Part shown: positions 1 through 9,930 of the stretch, one piece after another
Position numbering within the stretch: the stretch's first letter is position 1
Layout: each line of letters begins with the position of its first letter
DNA from: Triticum aestivum
Lineage: Eukaryota; Streptophyta; Magnoliopsida; Poales; Poaceae
Length of the DNA: 64,000 nt
Reading direction: 5' to 3'
NCBI RefSeq assembly: GCF_018294505.1
Contig: NC_057811.1
Location: forward strand, 25,734,197 to 25,798,196
Made by a program: the position numbers and the translations under genes
Notes under the pieces: generated by a model
Told to the model about the DNA's origin: nothing
The model's input: the letters and a program-made list of their open reading frames with translations, nothing else
Databases searched by the model: none

Positions 1-740
1 AGAGAATCAGGGCTACTTCTAAGCTGGCAATTGGCAAGACGGAGAACTTTAAGAGTTGGAAGCATGTTCACAACCGGAAGCCAGTGGACAATTGTACTGA
101 GGTTCACCCCAGTCATATCCAGATGCTCAAGAGAAGTTAACCACGACAACCAGGTGATATCAGTAGAGTGTGTGCCTCTATGGAAAGAAGAATCAACACT
201 CCTGTATGAGTAGGTCTCAAGATTTAGGTACTGTAAGTTGGAGAGATTACCCAGCTGTGGTGGTATCCTTCCAATGAATCCTGACCACGATAGGTCGAGA
301 TATCTCAGCTGATGGAGAGAACCCATGAACTCCGGTATTTGTATCTTGTCGAAGCTGTTCCAGCTGAGGTCGAGATACCGAAGATGATGTAAACGAAGCA
401 ACGAGGAGCTTATGTTGCCTGCTAGCGCCTGCCCGGTTCCGTCTTCAGTGCCTCGGAGATCGAGCCTGACAACATGGCCGGTTCTGTTGCTGCAGTAGAC
501 GCCCTTCCATCGGCAGCAGGCATCACTCTTCCATGATGGAAGGAGGTTGGCAGGGTCTGATAGACCTGCCCTGAAGGCCAGAAGGGCAGACCTCTCACCG
601 GCAACACAACTGGGGATCGCATCCTTTGGATGCAGGGCAGATGTGTCCTGTGTGGTGCTCTTGGCTTGAGTGAACAAGAGCAAGGCTATGGCTATTTGGA
701 TGCAGGAGAGCTGAAGCATGTCCATGGGTGCTTTTGCCAT
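1..740 (-). CDS. LRR receptor-like protein A, N-terminal part (cut by window edge)
   Basis: Reading the minus strand from the ATG at 740, the frame is open to base 1 (about 246 residues). It has a hydrophobic signal peptide (IAIALLLFTQA), then an LRR N-terminal cap with Cys at the usual places (IPSCVAGERSALL, CCRWKGVYCS), then LRR repeats with L-x-x-L-x-L-S spacing (LRYLDLSWN). It is closely similar to genes B, C and D in this window. The family is plant LRR-RLPs (EIX/Cf-like), plasma-membrane receptors without a kinase that signal through partner kinases. Membrane segment and tail lie outside the window, so whether the whole gene is intact is unknown. The ATG is chosen because MAKAPMDMLQ lines up with MAKAPKDTLQ of gene C; a second in-frame Met follows five codons later. 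Confidence 0.9.
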   Translation of the reverse strand, partial: MAKAPMDMLQLSCIQIAIALLLFTQAKSTTQDTSALHPKDAIPSCVAGERSALLAFRAGLSDPANLLPSWKSDACCRWKGVYCSNRTGHVVRLDLRGTEDGTGQALAGNISSSLLRLHHLRYLDLSWNSFDKIQIPEFMGSLHQLRYLDLSWSGFIGRIPPQLGNLSNLQYLNLETYSYRSVDSSFHRGTHSTDITWLSWLTSLEHLDMTGVNLSTIVHWLPVVNMLPTLKVLRLANCQLRSSPDS

Positions 741-783
741 GAGTATGTGTTCTTCTTGGTGTAGGATACCCTGTGGTATACAT
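595..783 (-). other. Upstream ORF overlapping the start of gene A
   Basis: An ATG at 783 opens a 62-codon frame (MYTTGYPTPRRTHTHGK...) that runs across the ATG of gene A in another frame and stops at 595. A second upstream ATG (near 786) opens a shorter overlapping frame. Genes C and D have counterparts. If the leader includes this stretch, ribosomes would have to bypass these ATGs to reach the receptor ATG. Part of the conservation is forced by overlap with the receptor frame. No transcript evidence. Confidence 0.35.
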
Positions 784-1586
784 ACATGATATATATGTAA
801 TCAAACTCTTGGTGTCGTCTTTCCAAGATAAAAGTCGCTGGTTGCTGTTTAATTAAAGCAACCGGAGAGTGAAGTTGAGGGAGCAGACCAATGATGGCTT
901 GCAGGCTTGTATCCATATGCTCATGGAGTTTCTCTCTTGTCCGTTTTGGGATTTGAGGCAGCAGTGCACACCAATCAGGGCCTGCAGGCTTGGGATTTGA
1001 TTAAAGCAACTGGACAGTGAAGTTGTATATAATTTATCAGAGCAGTTTGTTCGTAATGAAGAAAAATATGCACAAAGTTTTGGTTAGTAGCAATCCTGAT
1101 TGTAAATATTCTAGGAATTATATAATGTGTATGTACAACTGATGGATTCCATTGGTCACTAACAAGTTAGCTCTGGTGTCGATGTTTGTGTTAGCTCTGG
1201 TGGCACACTAACAAGGACTCTGGTGCTTGGAATTCAAAGCCACTGGTCAGCAATGTGAGCTGGGTGCAGTTTTTCCGAGGATCATGAATCAGTTCGGAAT
1301 GGAACAAAATAAGTATAAATGTTTTCATTATAAATAAATCCAAAGTGTAGATATGCCATAATATTTGGGATGTGTTCGTATATAAAGAGGAAACGATGAA
1401 TCCCACTACAAAAGTCCAAATTAAGTTTGATCAGAAAGAAGTTCCAACCTTGGGGCGTCTGGCGAAGCCAATCCCATCCATCTGTGTGGGTAAATGATGA
1501 ATCCCCATCCATCTTTGTAAATTTATTATGTAACTCACCGAAAGCAAAGTTTGCATCCGTTGTGAACTGGGAGAAAAAATGATTGG

Positions 1587-1925
1587 GTGTTCGCTCTGGC
1601 GAAGTATCATTTGCTCGAGCAGTTTGCGTGCGTGCGCATGTGCGTCCACCGGAAACACGGCGAGAGAGTGAGGCTCCTGCTTGTCAACAAAGGAATGGTG
1701 GAGGACGGAGAGGACCTTGTGACCTCGAGGGCGATGGCGCCGGTGACGATGTCGGAAGACGCCGTCGAGCGGGCTGGCGGCGACCCGCTGGACGAGCTCC
1801 CCCCGCGCGCGACGCCGACCCGCTCCAGCGCCACCATCCTCCTTCGCCGCACCCCTACCGGGCTTGACCGCCGCCTTGGGTCCTCCGCCCCCACTACCCG
1901 CTGGCGCCGGTCGCCGGCGATGTAG
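1587..1925 (+). other. Conserved GC-rich cassette upstream of gene A
   Basis: A GC-rich island in AT-rich surroundings, open in several frames. Versions occur upstream of C (31500-31890), B (8520-8812) and D (43190-43440), always about 0.6-1.2 kb before the LRR ATG. In the gene-sense direction all share a phrase like GLVTG...RSSPSS and, nearer the gene, a stretch with GATGGGATTGG. It may be an old non-coding first exon, a promoter CpG-type island, or a fragment of another gene. I do not recognise a domain, and frames are not kept between copies, so I do not call it a protein gene. Confidence 0.45.
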
Positions 1926-2036
1926 GAGTGGGCAGAGCCGGCGACCCAGTGACTCTTACAAGTGACCCACCGAAGGAAATCAAGATTTTTTAATAATCCC
2001 TCTACTCCATATTAATTGATGCACAAAGTTAGACTG

Positions 2037-2240
2037 AGGGCCTGTTTAGATTGTGATTATCTTTGCCACATTATTTTTATCACACTTGCTTAACTTGAGT
2101 TGCGCAAATTTTTAACCATACTTTCGTTTGCCTAAAAAATTTCTTGCCTTACATGTGTCAAGAATCAAACACCCGGTCAAATTTCTCTAAGGTAAGGTGT
2201 GACAAAGTGTGGCAAGGTGTGGTTAGAAACTAAAAAGACA
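2037..2240. mobile_element. Degenerate MITE in the upstream block (copy at 31154-31424)
   Basis: Begins AGGGCCTGTTTAG and runs to GTGTGGTTAGAAAC. The better copy at 31154-31424 starts AGGGCTGTTTGGTTC and ends CAAACAGGCCCT, giving a short terminal inverted repeat of the GGGC(C)TGTTTG type seen in plant hAT- and Harbinger-related MITEs. No clear target duplication is visible. Its presence in both arms means it predates the duplication of the gene A/C unit. Confidence 0.45.
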
Positions 2241-2855
2241 CTTTCAATTAACATGGATTGGTGGAAGTACACCCTCCATTTTTTATATACAACCACTATT
2301 GAAATTATAATTTGCAGCTATATAAGGCTACTAATATTGATCGACGTAAATATTGATGGAGTGAGAAGGTTGATTTGCATGCGTTGCATTAATCAACCAA
2401 TAAGGAGTGAGAGAGTTGTCTTGTTGTGTGTTGAAGAAAAAAATACACATTAATTTACACGTCAAACTAGGAAGAAAGTTGGCCTCAACATTGGTTTAAA
2501 CCAGCATTCATTTTTTACCTTGGTACATGTAATATAGGTTTATTGCTTTGTATACAAAAATGAAGGGAGTACTAATTTTATGGAATCCTCTATTTTCAGT
2601 TAGCTTTAATAAGTCAAAAGCTTTTTTTTACAGAATTAATCAAAAGCTTACAAAGAGCAAATTATATGTGTACCACTGTCGATTTACCTGTATATTCAAG
2701 AAAAATGTGGGGGTACATGTATATTCAAATGGTACTGGATTTTTGTTATTCCAAATATGCCACTAAAAATTTGCACACGATACAATTTGTCACTTTTGTG
2801 GCTCATATGAAGAAACAAAAAAAAAATTACCCGAGGACCCAATATCTTGTTCCAT

Positions 2856-3849
2856 GCGTGTGCAGCAAAGAGGGAAAGCTCAAAACTCAGAATACCAATT
2901 GTTTTGATCCTACTTCTTGTATCTCTCGAGAACAGCACAAGACCTTCCTTCGTCTAGCCGAAGCTAGCCAGTCAGATCCGTATTACAACTTGGAGAAGAA
3001 GAAAGAGGCATGCCCCTTTGAGGGTTCAAATGATTCACCGGATGCCTCTCTGGACAGAAGTACAGCTACTTTATAGCACACCACATAACAGAACTCTCTT
3101 ACAAGTGGGTCCCGCCTAGTATGTGATCCATTCCTTCCCTGCGTACCGGCTGGACTTGGTATAAGGCCTTATCTGACCTGCGGGGTCCAGCAGAGACTGT
3201 GGATTTATTTATTTTGTTTTTGCAAATAGAGACTGTGTATGTTGAACCAGCGCTGTTCTGTCCCTTAAGGAACTTGAGTTTCTTCAGGAACGGCGTCCGC
3301 TGTTGATTGCTGCTGCTGCTGCTCTTTCGGCTTCAGCGTTGTGCCCCCAAGATCGAAACTTGGCTCTGATAAAGTAATTTTCAGTTTTCAAATTTGAAAT
3401 TCCCTTTTCTTTTCATTGAGCCAAAGCTGTATATATTTCATTTCGTTTCTCTTTCACTCGTTTTGCTGCATTTTGTCAAACTTCATGCCGAGCTGATTAT
3501 CTTTTCCTGCTTTCCTCAAGCATCATCGGGTCTGAATTTCAAAACCGGAAACTACTAATATATGGAGTGTTGTTCCGGAAGAGCAGGGGCAAAAGCGGAG
3601 CCGTTCTCAGCGAGCCAGCATTGACCATAGTTCCACCCCAAGCAGTCATTTCACCTTTTGTTCACTGCTTGGTTCTGTTTCGCTGATTACATGCCTGCTT
3701 TTGGGGTTGACATCGTTTGCTCCAGTTCTTCAAGCTGATTCAAAATGACTCAGCCATGTCCAAAAAAAAAAACAATCCTTATAAGCAAGAAAAAAAAACA
3801 TGTTCCTTGTCATAGAGCCAGAACATGTTAATGAGAAAGATCGGTAACA
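2856..3849. other. Intergenic, no gene recognised
   Basis: No convincing coding region or element end. A 136-codon plus-strand frame (2666-3076) starts in the duplicated block and shows no domain. There is a short GCT run near 3311 and a poly-A stretch near 3770-3800. It contains the junction between the gene A upstream block and the gene B downstream block. Confidence 0.5.
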
Positions 3850-5114
3850 TAAATCCAATCTCGTTTGCTACCTTGCCCGGTTTCAGCCAATATGCCACTG
3901 AAGGACACTATCTCATCTTCTAGAGCAGATTTCTCATAACACCCTTGTATCAGAAGCAGATGCATCATTATCAACCAACAAAACTTCCAGAGCATTTTTC
4001 AGGTTCTGCATCATTGTCAACCAGCATAGTAAGGTAGCAGCAGCACAATATTGGACCGCACCTCCAAGTGCGGACCCTAACTCGCACAATATGCAGAAGT
4101 TTCTAGGACTGAACTAAAGAAACTATTTCTAGGACTGAATTAAAGAGGTTAACAAAGCAAATATCTACAAGATACAGGCATTATCTGAACTCATGTTTGC
4201 CTTTTACATATGCAATAACATGTGCACTTATGCAAGTGAAGGAACCTGTGCTAAGATAAGGATACATAACAGCACTTGGGTTGCAAATATGTTGCTTTAT
4301 TATACAGTTCGACAGTTTGACAATGGTCAGACTGAACCAAGCAGTCCAAGAGAGCTGAAGGTTTGAAGCAGTGGTCAAGATAGCAGTCTATGTCATCTGT
4401 AAATCGGATACGGGGGCATGACTATAAAAAACATCCAACGGTTATATGCAAAAACAGAGATCACCTCTTTCCGTAGAGACCTCTATTGCCATAGCAAAAA
4501 AGGACTTCAATTTTCTCTCCATAGTACGGTCTGGGTTCTTCTCAACTATTGCTCTTGCCAGGCCAGAACAAAATCAGAATCACCTTCATTCTTGCCATCA
4601 CCGGTTTCAACCTCCTTATCTTTGCCATTTGAGTTTTGCCCGAGGTATCAGTATTTACCATGGAATTATTATAAAATGAAATGCACCAACAACAGAAAGC
4701 ACATAGAAAACACATCATATATAAAAATTAAAAAACCTCAGTTGATGGCAACCTAGAATTCATACATGTGCATGACTAGTTCCAATACAGTGCACCTAGA
4801 ATGCATACATGTGCGTGACTTGTTCCAGTACAATACACTGGAATATCAATTGACACATTCATGATAAATCTCCAGATTATATCATATTACATATCTAGAG
4901 CAAACCAAGGACCACCAGTGCTGGTTCTAGTACAATATGGAAAATAGCAACCAATCTCAGTCCATGGTACGCACCTTGAATACATATCCTGACTAGTTCT
5001 AGTACAATATAATACCTGAACATCGATTGATACATTCATGATAAATCTCAAAAGCATTTATTGAATTACATGAGAGCAAACCAAGAACCAGTGATGGTCA
5101 TCTCATCTCAGCTT
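3850..5114 (-). repeat. 3' flank of gene B, inverted copy of the gene D 3' flank
   Basis: Read on the minus strand from the stop of gene B, this matches 47131-49000 after gene D, minus a LINE that is only in the D copy. Landmarks: the post-stop sequence with GGTTCTTGGTTTGCTCTC, repeated GAGATTTATCATGAATG units, the stretch around 4420-4680, the sequence near 4215-4305 (TTGCAAATATGTTGCTTTAT), and the exon-like piece near 3955-4015. The 3' UTR and polyadenylation signals of gene B must lie in its first few hundred bases; AATAAATG occurs in the copies soon after the stop. Confidence 0.75.
3955..4015 (-). pseudogene. Exon-like fragment, copy 1 (LLVDNDASAS)
   Basis: On the minus strand this reads NLKNALEVLLVDNDASAS. 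The same peptide is encoded at 48894-48960 (plus), and a variant, NAPEALLVDNDASAS, near 9846-9915 (minus). Conservation of reading frame in three places suggests descent from a real exon of an unidentified gene. In this copy a TGATAC... segment follows and the frame soon ends. I do not recognise the parent gene. Confidence 0.4.
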
Positions 5115-7901
5115 CTACCCATTGATTTTACCTCTCAAGGAACTCCAGGTAATAGCCACATGCACATAAACCCAATCATACAGGCTGTCACAGAGCAAGT
5201 ACCACGAAACTCTCCATCTCCTCTTGAATAAGAAGGTACAGAAGACCAACCAGAGACCCATCACATATCCAGAGCCCATGGCTAGGAAAAACGAAACCAA
5301 GTCGTCGCTTGCATCTCCGTGGTTTTCTCCTGGAATTGGCTCGGGCTGTGACGAACAATTTACAGAGAGAGGAGGACCACAGAGGCCGGGGTTGCCAATA
5401 TAAATATAGGCCGGGTCTTCGAGTGTTTGCAGTTGATTTCCAGTCGGTATTTCCCCCCTCAGATTGTTGTAGGACAGGTTCAGGCGACTCAATGATGTGA
5501 GAGTCGATAAGCTTGAAGGCATTTCACCGGACAAATCATTGTGTGATAGGTCAAGTGACTCCACCTGCATTAAGGCGCCAATATTCTCAGGGATTTTTCC
5601 ATTGAAGTTGTTCCATGATAAGTTCAGGCTCTTCAATGCTACAAGAGCGCTGATTTCTTCAGGGATCTCTCCAGAAAGACTATTACAGGATAAATCAAGA
5701 TTCACCATATCTATGATTTCTCCTGTATATAATCTCTCTTGACCTTTCGTGAGTACTGTTAAATTCTCAGTATAGTTAACTAGGTAATTGCCAGCAGAAT
5801 ATACTCCAAAAGTGAATGCATCCTGAAGATCATCATTGTCTCTTGTTTGTGTCATGCCTGTACAATTAATAATAGATCTCGGTATGCTCCCTGAAATATT
5901 GTTGTAGCCAAGGTCCAAGTATTGAAGATTAACAAGCTCCGTAAGCTCGTCTGGAATGTGACCATAAAACATATTGGATCTCAGTCGTAAGAATGACAAA
6001 GATGATAGCTTCTCCCCAATCCATGCTGGTAAAGCCCCAGAGAATTGATTATGTCCGAGATCAAGAAAGATGAGTCGTGGACATTTCTGGAGAAGTGAAG
6101 GAAATTCACCCGAGAGGTTGTTGTTTCTTAAGCTTAGATTGGCAATACCCAGGCCTGTCATGTTTGTGCTGGACTCGTTGACTAGGCAATCGGTAATTGA
6201 CCCATTGAGACCATTTCTTGATAGATCTAACAACCTCAATGCTCGCAAACTGCACAAAGAAGATGGAATGGCGCCAGAGATCATGTTGTTATATAGAAGA
6301 AGTGTCCTAAGCCCCGGCGCTCCAAAGTCTAATGGTAGTGGCCCAACTAGATTGTTCCGACTGAGATCCAGGTTGGTTAGAGTGATGGGAAGCTTAGGTA
6401 TTGGACCACCAAGCTGGTTAGAACTGAAATCCATTTCTTCTGCTCTCATAAATTCCATTGTTGATGGTAGGAATCCTGTAATCTGATTATTTCGGATATT
6501 CAGAGACTCTACTGAGGAAGCCGCTGTCCAAAACCAATCCGGTATTATATCGCTTATGCTTGTGTTTGATATATCAAGACTCGTTACGTGTGTTTGCCAT
6601 CTAAGCCACATTGGGAATTTTGGCCCTAGCTGACCGGACCGAAGTTCAACTATTCCTAGACTGAAAGCAGGAACCCAAGTTGGGCTCACTGTGATGGCTA
6701 TGGAGTTGTCTGATAATGTCAATTCCACCAACATATCTAGACGTGATAAATGACCTTCATGTATGACCCCGTCCAGGTTGTTAGAACTAAGGTCCAGATT
6801 TGTTAGCTGTTTGAGCTCTCCTATCCACACTGGGACATGACCTGTGAGTTTGTTATCACTGAGATACAGCTGGTTCAGGTTTCTCAAGGGCTCTACTAGT
6901 GTAGTTGGTAGGCTTCCAGTCAGATTGTTGTCGTGTAGAGACAACCATTGTAGTTTATTCCGCGAACAACTGGGTAATCGATGGAATAATTCTGCTATAC
7001 TCCCGTCGATATTGTTCACAGAAAAATCTAATGTCTCCAACTTACATAGGTTCTTCATGTTGGATGGTATCATGCCCACAAGGTTATTATCTGATAAATC
7101 AAGCTCCACAATGGAGGTCATATTACCTATCCCATCTGGAAACGGGCCATAGAAACCATTGCTCGAGATATCTAGAGAATCAGGGCTAATTCTAAGCTGG
7201 CAATGGGGAAGGCGAAGAACTTTCAGAGTTGGAAGCATATTCACCAATGGAAGCCAGTGAACAATTGTGCTGAGGTTCACCCCAGACATATCTAGGTGCT
7301 CAAGGGAAGTCAACCGTGACAACCAGGTGATATCAGTGGAGTATGTATCCTCATTCCCAAGACTTAAGTACCGTAAGTTGGAGAGATTACCCAGCTGCGG
7401 CGGTATCCTTCCAATGAACAGTGAGGCTGATAGGTCGAGATATCTCAACTTATGGCGAGAACCCATGAACTCCGGTATCTGTATCTCGTCGAATCCGTTG
7501 CAGCCGAGGTCGAGATACCATAGATTTTTTAAACCAAGCAACGAGGAGCTTATGTTGCCTGCTAGCCCCTGTCTAGTCTCAACACCGCATCCGTCTTCAG
7601 GGCCTCGGAGATCCAGCTTGACAACATGGCTGGTGGTGTTGCTGCTATAGACGCCATTCCATCGGCAGCAGTCGTCACCCTTCCATGATGAAAGGAGGCT
7701 GGCAGGGTCTGATAGGCCTGCCCTGAAGGCAAGAAGGGCAGACTTCTCACCGGCAACACAGCTGGGAATCGCATCGTTTGGATGCAGGGCAGATGTGCTG
7801 CCCTCTGTGGTGCTATTGGCTTGAGTGAACAAGAGTAGGGCTATGGCTATTTGGATGCAGGAGAAGTGAAGTGTGTCCATGGGAGATTTTGGCATGAACA
7901 T
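5115..7901 (-). CDS. LRR receptor-like protein B (intact, EIX/Cf-like)
   Basis: A single-exon 928-residue protein. Signal peptide about residues 1-30; LRR cap with C48 and C78-C79; a long run of plant-type LRRs (LxxLxLSxNxLxGxIP) to about residue 840; a non-LRR island before the last repeats with the Yx8KG motif (Y710, K719-G720); acidic stretch ([10 protein letters not shown]); one membrane helix about 868-892 with GYVMG (a GxxxG pattern); 36-residue tail without a kinase. Such proteins bind extracellular ligands and signal with SOBIR1- and BAK1-type kinases. Oddities: the last cap Cys is Ser (S86 in GVYSSN), and the repeat between SPDSL and YGPFP is shortened by 37 residues against gene C. 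Met3 at 7895 fits the paralogues better than Met1; either is possible. Confidence 0.93.
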   Translation of the reverse strand: MFMPKSPMDTLHFSCIQIAIALLLFTQANSTTEGSTSALHPNDAIPSCVAGEKSALLAFRAGLSDPASLLSSWKGDDCCRWNGVYSSNTTSHVVKLDLRGPEDGCGVETRQGLAGNISSSLLGLKNLWYLDLGCNGFDEIQIPEFMGSRHKLRYLDLSASLFIGRIPPQLGNLSNLRYLSLGNEDTYSTDITWLSRLTSLEHLDMSGVNLSTIVHWLPLVNMLPTLKVLRLPHCQLRISPDSLDISSNGFYGPFPDGIGNMTSIVELDLSDNNLVGMIPSNMKNLCKLETLDFSVNNIDGSIAELFHRLPSCSRNKLQWLSLHDNNLTGSLPTTLVEPLRNLNQLYLSDNKLTGHVPVWIGELKQLTNLDLSSNNLDGVIHEGHLSRLDMLVELTLSDNSIAITVSPTWVPAFSLGIVELRSGQLGPKFPMWLRWQTHVTSLDISNTSISDIIPDWFWTAASSVESLNIRNNQITGFLPSTMEFMRAEEMDFSSNQLGGPIPKLPITLTNLDLSRNNLVGPLPLDFGAPGLRTLLLYNNMISGAIPSSLCSLRALRLLDLSRNGLNGSITDCLVNESSTNMTGLGIANLSLRNNNLSGEFPSLLQKCPRLIFLDLGHNQFSGALPAWIGEKLSSLSFLRLRSNMFYGHIPDELTELVNLQYLDLGYNNISGSIPRSIINCTGMTQTRDNDDLQDAFTFGVYSAGNYLVNYTENLTVLTKGQERLYTGEIIDMVNLDLSCNSLSGEIPEEISALVALKSLNLSWNNFNGKIPENIGALMQVESLDLSHNDLSGEMPSSLSTLTSLSRLNLSYNNLRGEIPTGNQLQTLEDPAYIYIGNPGLCGPPLSVNCSSQPEPIPGENHGDASDDLVSFFLAMGSGYVMGLWLVFCTFLFKRRWRVSWYLLCDSLYDWVYVHVAITWSSLRGKING

Positions 7902-8519
7902 ATGGTCTTCTTTTCTCCCGGGTCAGTTATATGTTCTTCTTGAGATAGCAGACCAATGAGGACTTTGGGGCTAGGAATTTCATGGAAGGCGCTGGAGAGT
8001 GGAGCTGAGCGCGGTTTTTTCCACAACTAGTCGTCTTGACGGTCCAATCGTGACTTTGGGGCTTGGAATCTAACGGAAGTCGCTGCTGGAGTGTTGGGTG
8101 GAGCATCAATTGACAACGGTGTGAAGCTAAGTGCAGTTTTTCCACAGCTAGTTGGCCTGCGGGTCCAAGGACCATGAATTGTTGGGAGTAATCCGAAATG
8201 TAAATATTCTAAGAATTGCTACAGAATAAGTGGTGAATTCCGTTGCTTGCTAAGAGATCCCGCCGTCCCATCTAGGGCCCAAATTAAAGATTGATGCATT
8301 GTTTTAATGGCGTATTGCGTTTTATGGCGAGCGACCCCCTTTATAGCATTATAGCGACGATATAGCAACGCCATAAAGGTATTGCGAGCCTGGGTCTGTA
8401 TGGCGATTGACCCCCTTCACACCTGTATATCGTCGCTATAGTGATGAGATACGGACGCCTTTAAAAATGGATTGATGTGAAAGAAATAAATCCGGTCCAA
8501 GAAGAAATCCCAATATTTG
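7902..8519. other. Upstream region of gene B
   Basis: Presumed promoter and leader of gene B; no coding region seen. Between about 8283 and 8455 there are repeated words built on ATGGCG, TATAGCGACGATATAG and TATCGTCGCTATAG, partly inverted, of the kind seen at ends of decayed hAT-like elements. I cannot define its borders. Confidence 0.35.
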
Positions 8520-8812
8520 GGACGGCGAACCCAATCCCGTCCATCTCCCTCCGACGACCACAAGAATACTGCAGCTGAATGGGGGAGGGGAATGTGGAAG
8601 GAGGCGACCTTGCGATCTGGAGGCTGCCGGCGCCGGTGACGAGGCCGGGGACGCCGTCGAGCGGATCCGCCGGCGACGCGCCTCCTTCATGCTCCCCCGC
8701 GGCTGCCTCCGGACGACGGACCAGGCATGGCCGCCGCCCCGGCTACTCTGCTGGCGCAGGTCGCCGGGCATGTCGGAGTGAACAGAGTAGGCAGCCCACA
8801 CCGTGGGGATGA
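8520..8812. other. Conserved GC-rich cassette upstream of gene B
   Basis: Contains the CCCAATCCCGTCCATCT stretch (complement GATGGGATTGG seen upstream of C and D) and a GC-rich core with a phrase like DGVPGLVTGAG on the minus strand. It corresponds to 43190-43440 before gene D and to the cassettes before A and C. The several overlapping ORFs here are low-complexity readings of GC-rich DNA. Function unknown. Confidence 0.45.
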
Positions 8813-8864
8813 AGATCTTTTTTCTTTGAGGGAAGTGGGGATGAAGATCTAATCCGTGCCCATG

Positions 8865-9640
8865 CTATCTCTTTTTTTTTACGTAAGAAATGTATTAATA
8901 TCGTGAAAATATCAATTACATCGGCCTTTCTATCAACAACATGTCCCAAAAGCATCAAAGATACAAAACAGCAAAAAAAAAATACTCCATCAATGTGATC
9001 AGTCACTAGTATCAACAACACTCTAACCACTACTGAAGTCGAATACAAAATAGGTTTTCCAAAACAATGCCTCCACGAATATACAATGCACGAGAGTTGT
9101 CATTGCCCGATCGAAAATCTTGGATTTTCACGCTGGAGAAAGTCTGAATTCACCCCAAAACACAATGTCCTCAACAAGGTCATTGCAGGTACAACCAGTC
9201 AGACCTTGGCCTTTCACCTTGGGAATTGAGACTCGGTACTCGAGGAGCACCATCAAAAATGCAGTCCTCAAGTGTTGTCCCCCCACTTGTCGAGGCCATT
9301 GATGCAAGTCACCAAACACCTGGCACACAGGATTCATCGCATCCAATACATCCTTCCACCAAAGCTTCAAAACCTCCAATCGCAGCCGCCATGACTTTCT
9401 CTACCTCTATCAATGCCTTAGGAATCTTAACTTAGACATGTCCCATGACACCAATAAAAAGCGAAGCTTCGCACCGCGCCCTCTTAAGCGCACGACCCGA
9501 ACCTTTCCAATCTAGATATCCAGGGGCAACATACGCCAATATGTATAAATATTGCATTGGAAGATCGGAACTTGTTAGCGGCCAGATACACGAGATCGAC
9601 ATATGACATAAAGATGACTTGTCGGAAGTAGAGCGCTAGG
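8865..9640 (-). mobile_element. Probable non-LTR retrotransposon 3' fragment
   Basis: A poly-T run near 8870-8880 followed rightward by sequence that, on the minus strand, resembles an untranslated 3' end of a grass LINE (for example the phrase ending GTTTTGGGGTGAATTC near 9150). No reverse transcriptase domain remains. The call depends on recalled resemblance to common repeats plus the poly-T edge, so it is tentative. Confidence 0.4.
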
Positions 9641-9930
9641 GCCAAACCACCACTGTCGCGCCGCTAACTCCACCAACCAACGGCCACGGCGGAGCCGGCC
9701 GCCCGCGACCCACGCCGCCCTCAGCCTGCCCCGCTCGAGCAGCCAGATCGGCCCGTCCGCTGTCTGGCGACTCCAACCGCCCAGCGGTACACCATCTCGA
9801 CACCTGACACGCTGTCGTCATGCTGCCATCGCCGACAAGCTCCAACGCACCGCCATGCTGCTTTAGAAGCAGATGCATCATTATCAACCAACAAAGCTTC
9901 CGGGGCATTTTTCAAAAGGATGGCATTGGT
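9641..9930 (-). pseudogene. GC-rich gene fragment with exon-like copy 2 (LLVDNDASAS)
   Basis: Minus-strand reading gives DNTNAILLKNAPEALLVDNDASAS preceded by a pyrimidine-rich CTTCTTTCAG that looks like a 3' splice site, followed by a different, GC-rich continuation (WRCVGACRRW...). The conserved part matches the fragments at 3955 and 48894. The GC-rich continuation is not shared. It is likely a chimeric remnant; product not recognised. Confidence 0.35.

Larger units (their letters stand above)
741..2855 (-). repeat. Upstream block of gene A, inverted copy of the block before gene C
   Basis: This stretch reads, in reverse complement and with gaps, like 30611-32583 upstream of gene C. Shared landmarks include the sequence before the ATG, the GC-rich cassette at 1587-1925, the run around 1970-1990 (ATCAAGATTTTTTAATAATC), and the stretch near 2640-2855 ending CCCAATATCTTGTTCCA. 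Homology stops near 2855. Gene A and gene C are therefore copies of one gene-plus-promoter unit in opposite orientation. Promoter elements should lie here, but I cannot place a TATA box with confidence. Confidence 0.75.

Noticed and set aside
1607..1894. 95-codon minus ORF in the GC-rich cassette as an F-box-like gene
   Set aside because: Frame is not kept in the other three cassettes and no F-box consensus is present.
5497..7650. Several plus-strand ORFs of 80-140 codons opposite gene B
   Set aside because: They are antisense shadows of LRR repeats; the same shadows appear opposite C and D.
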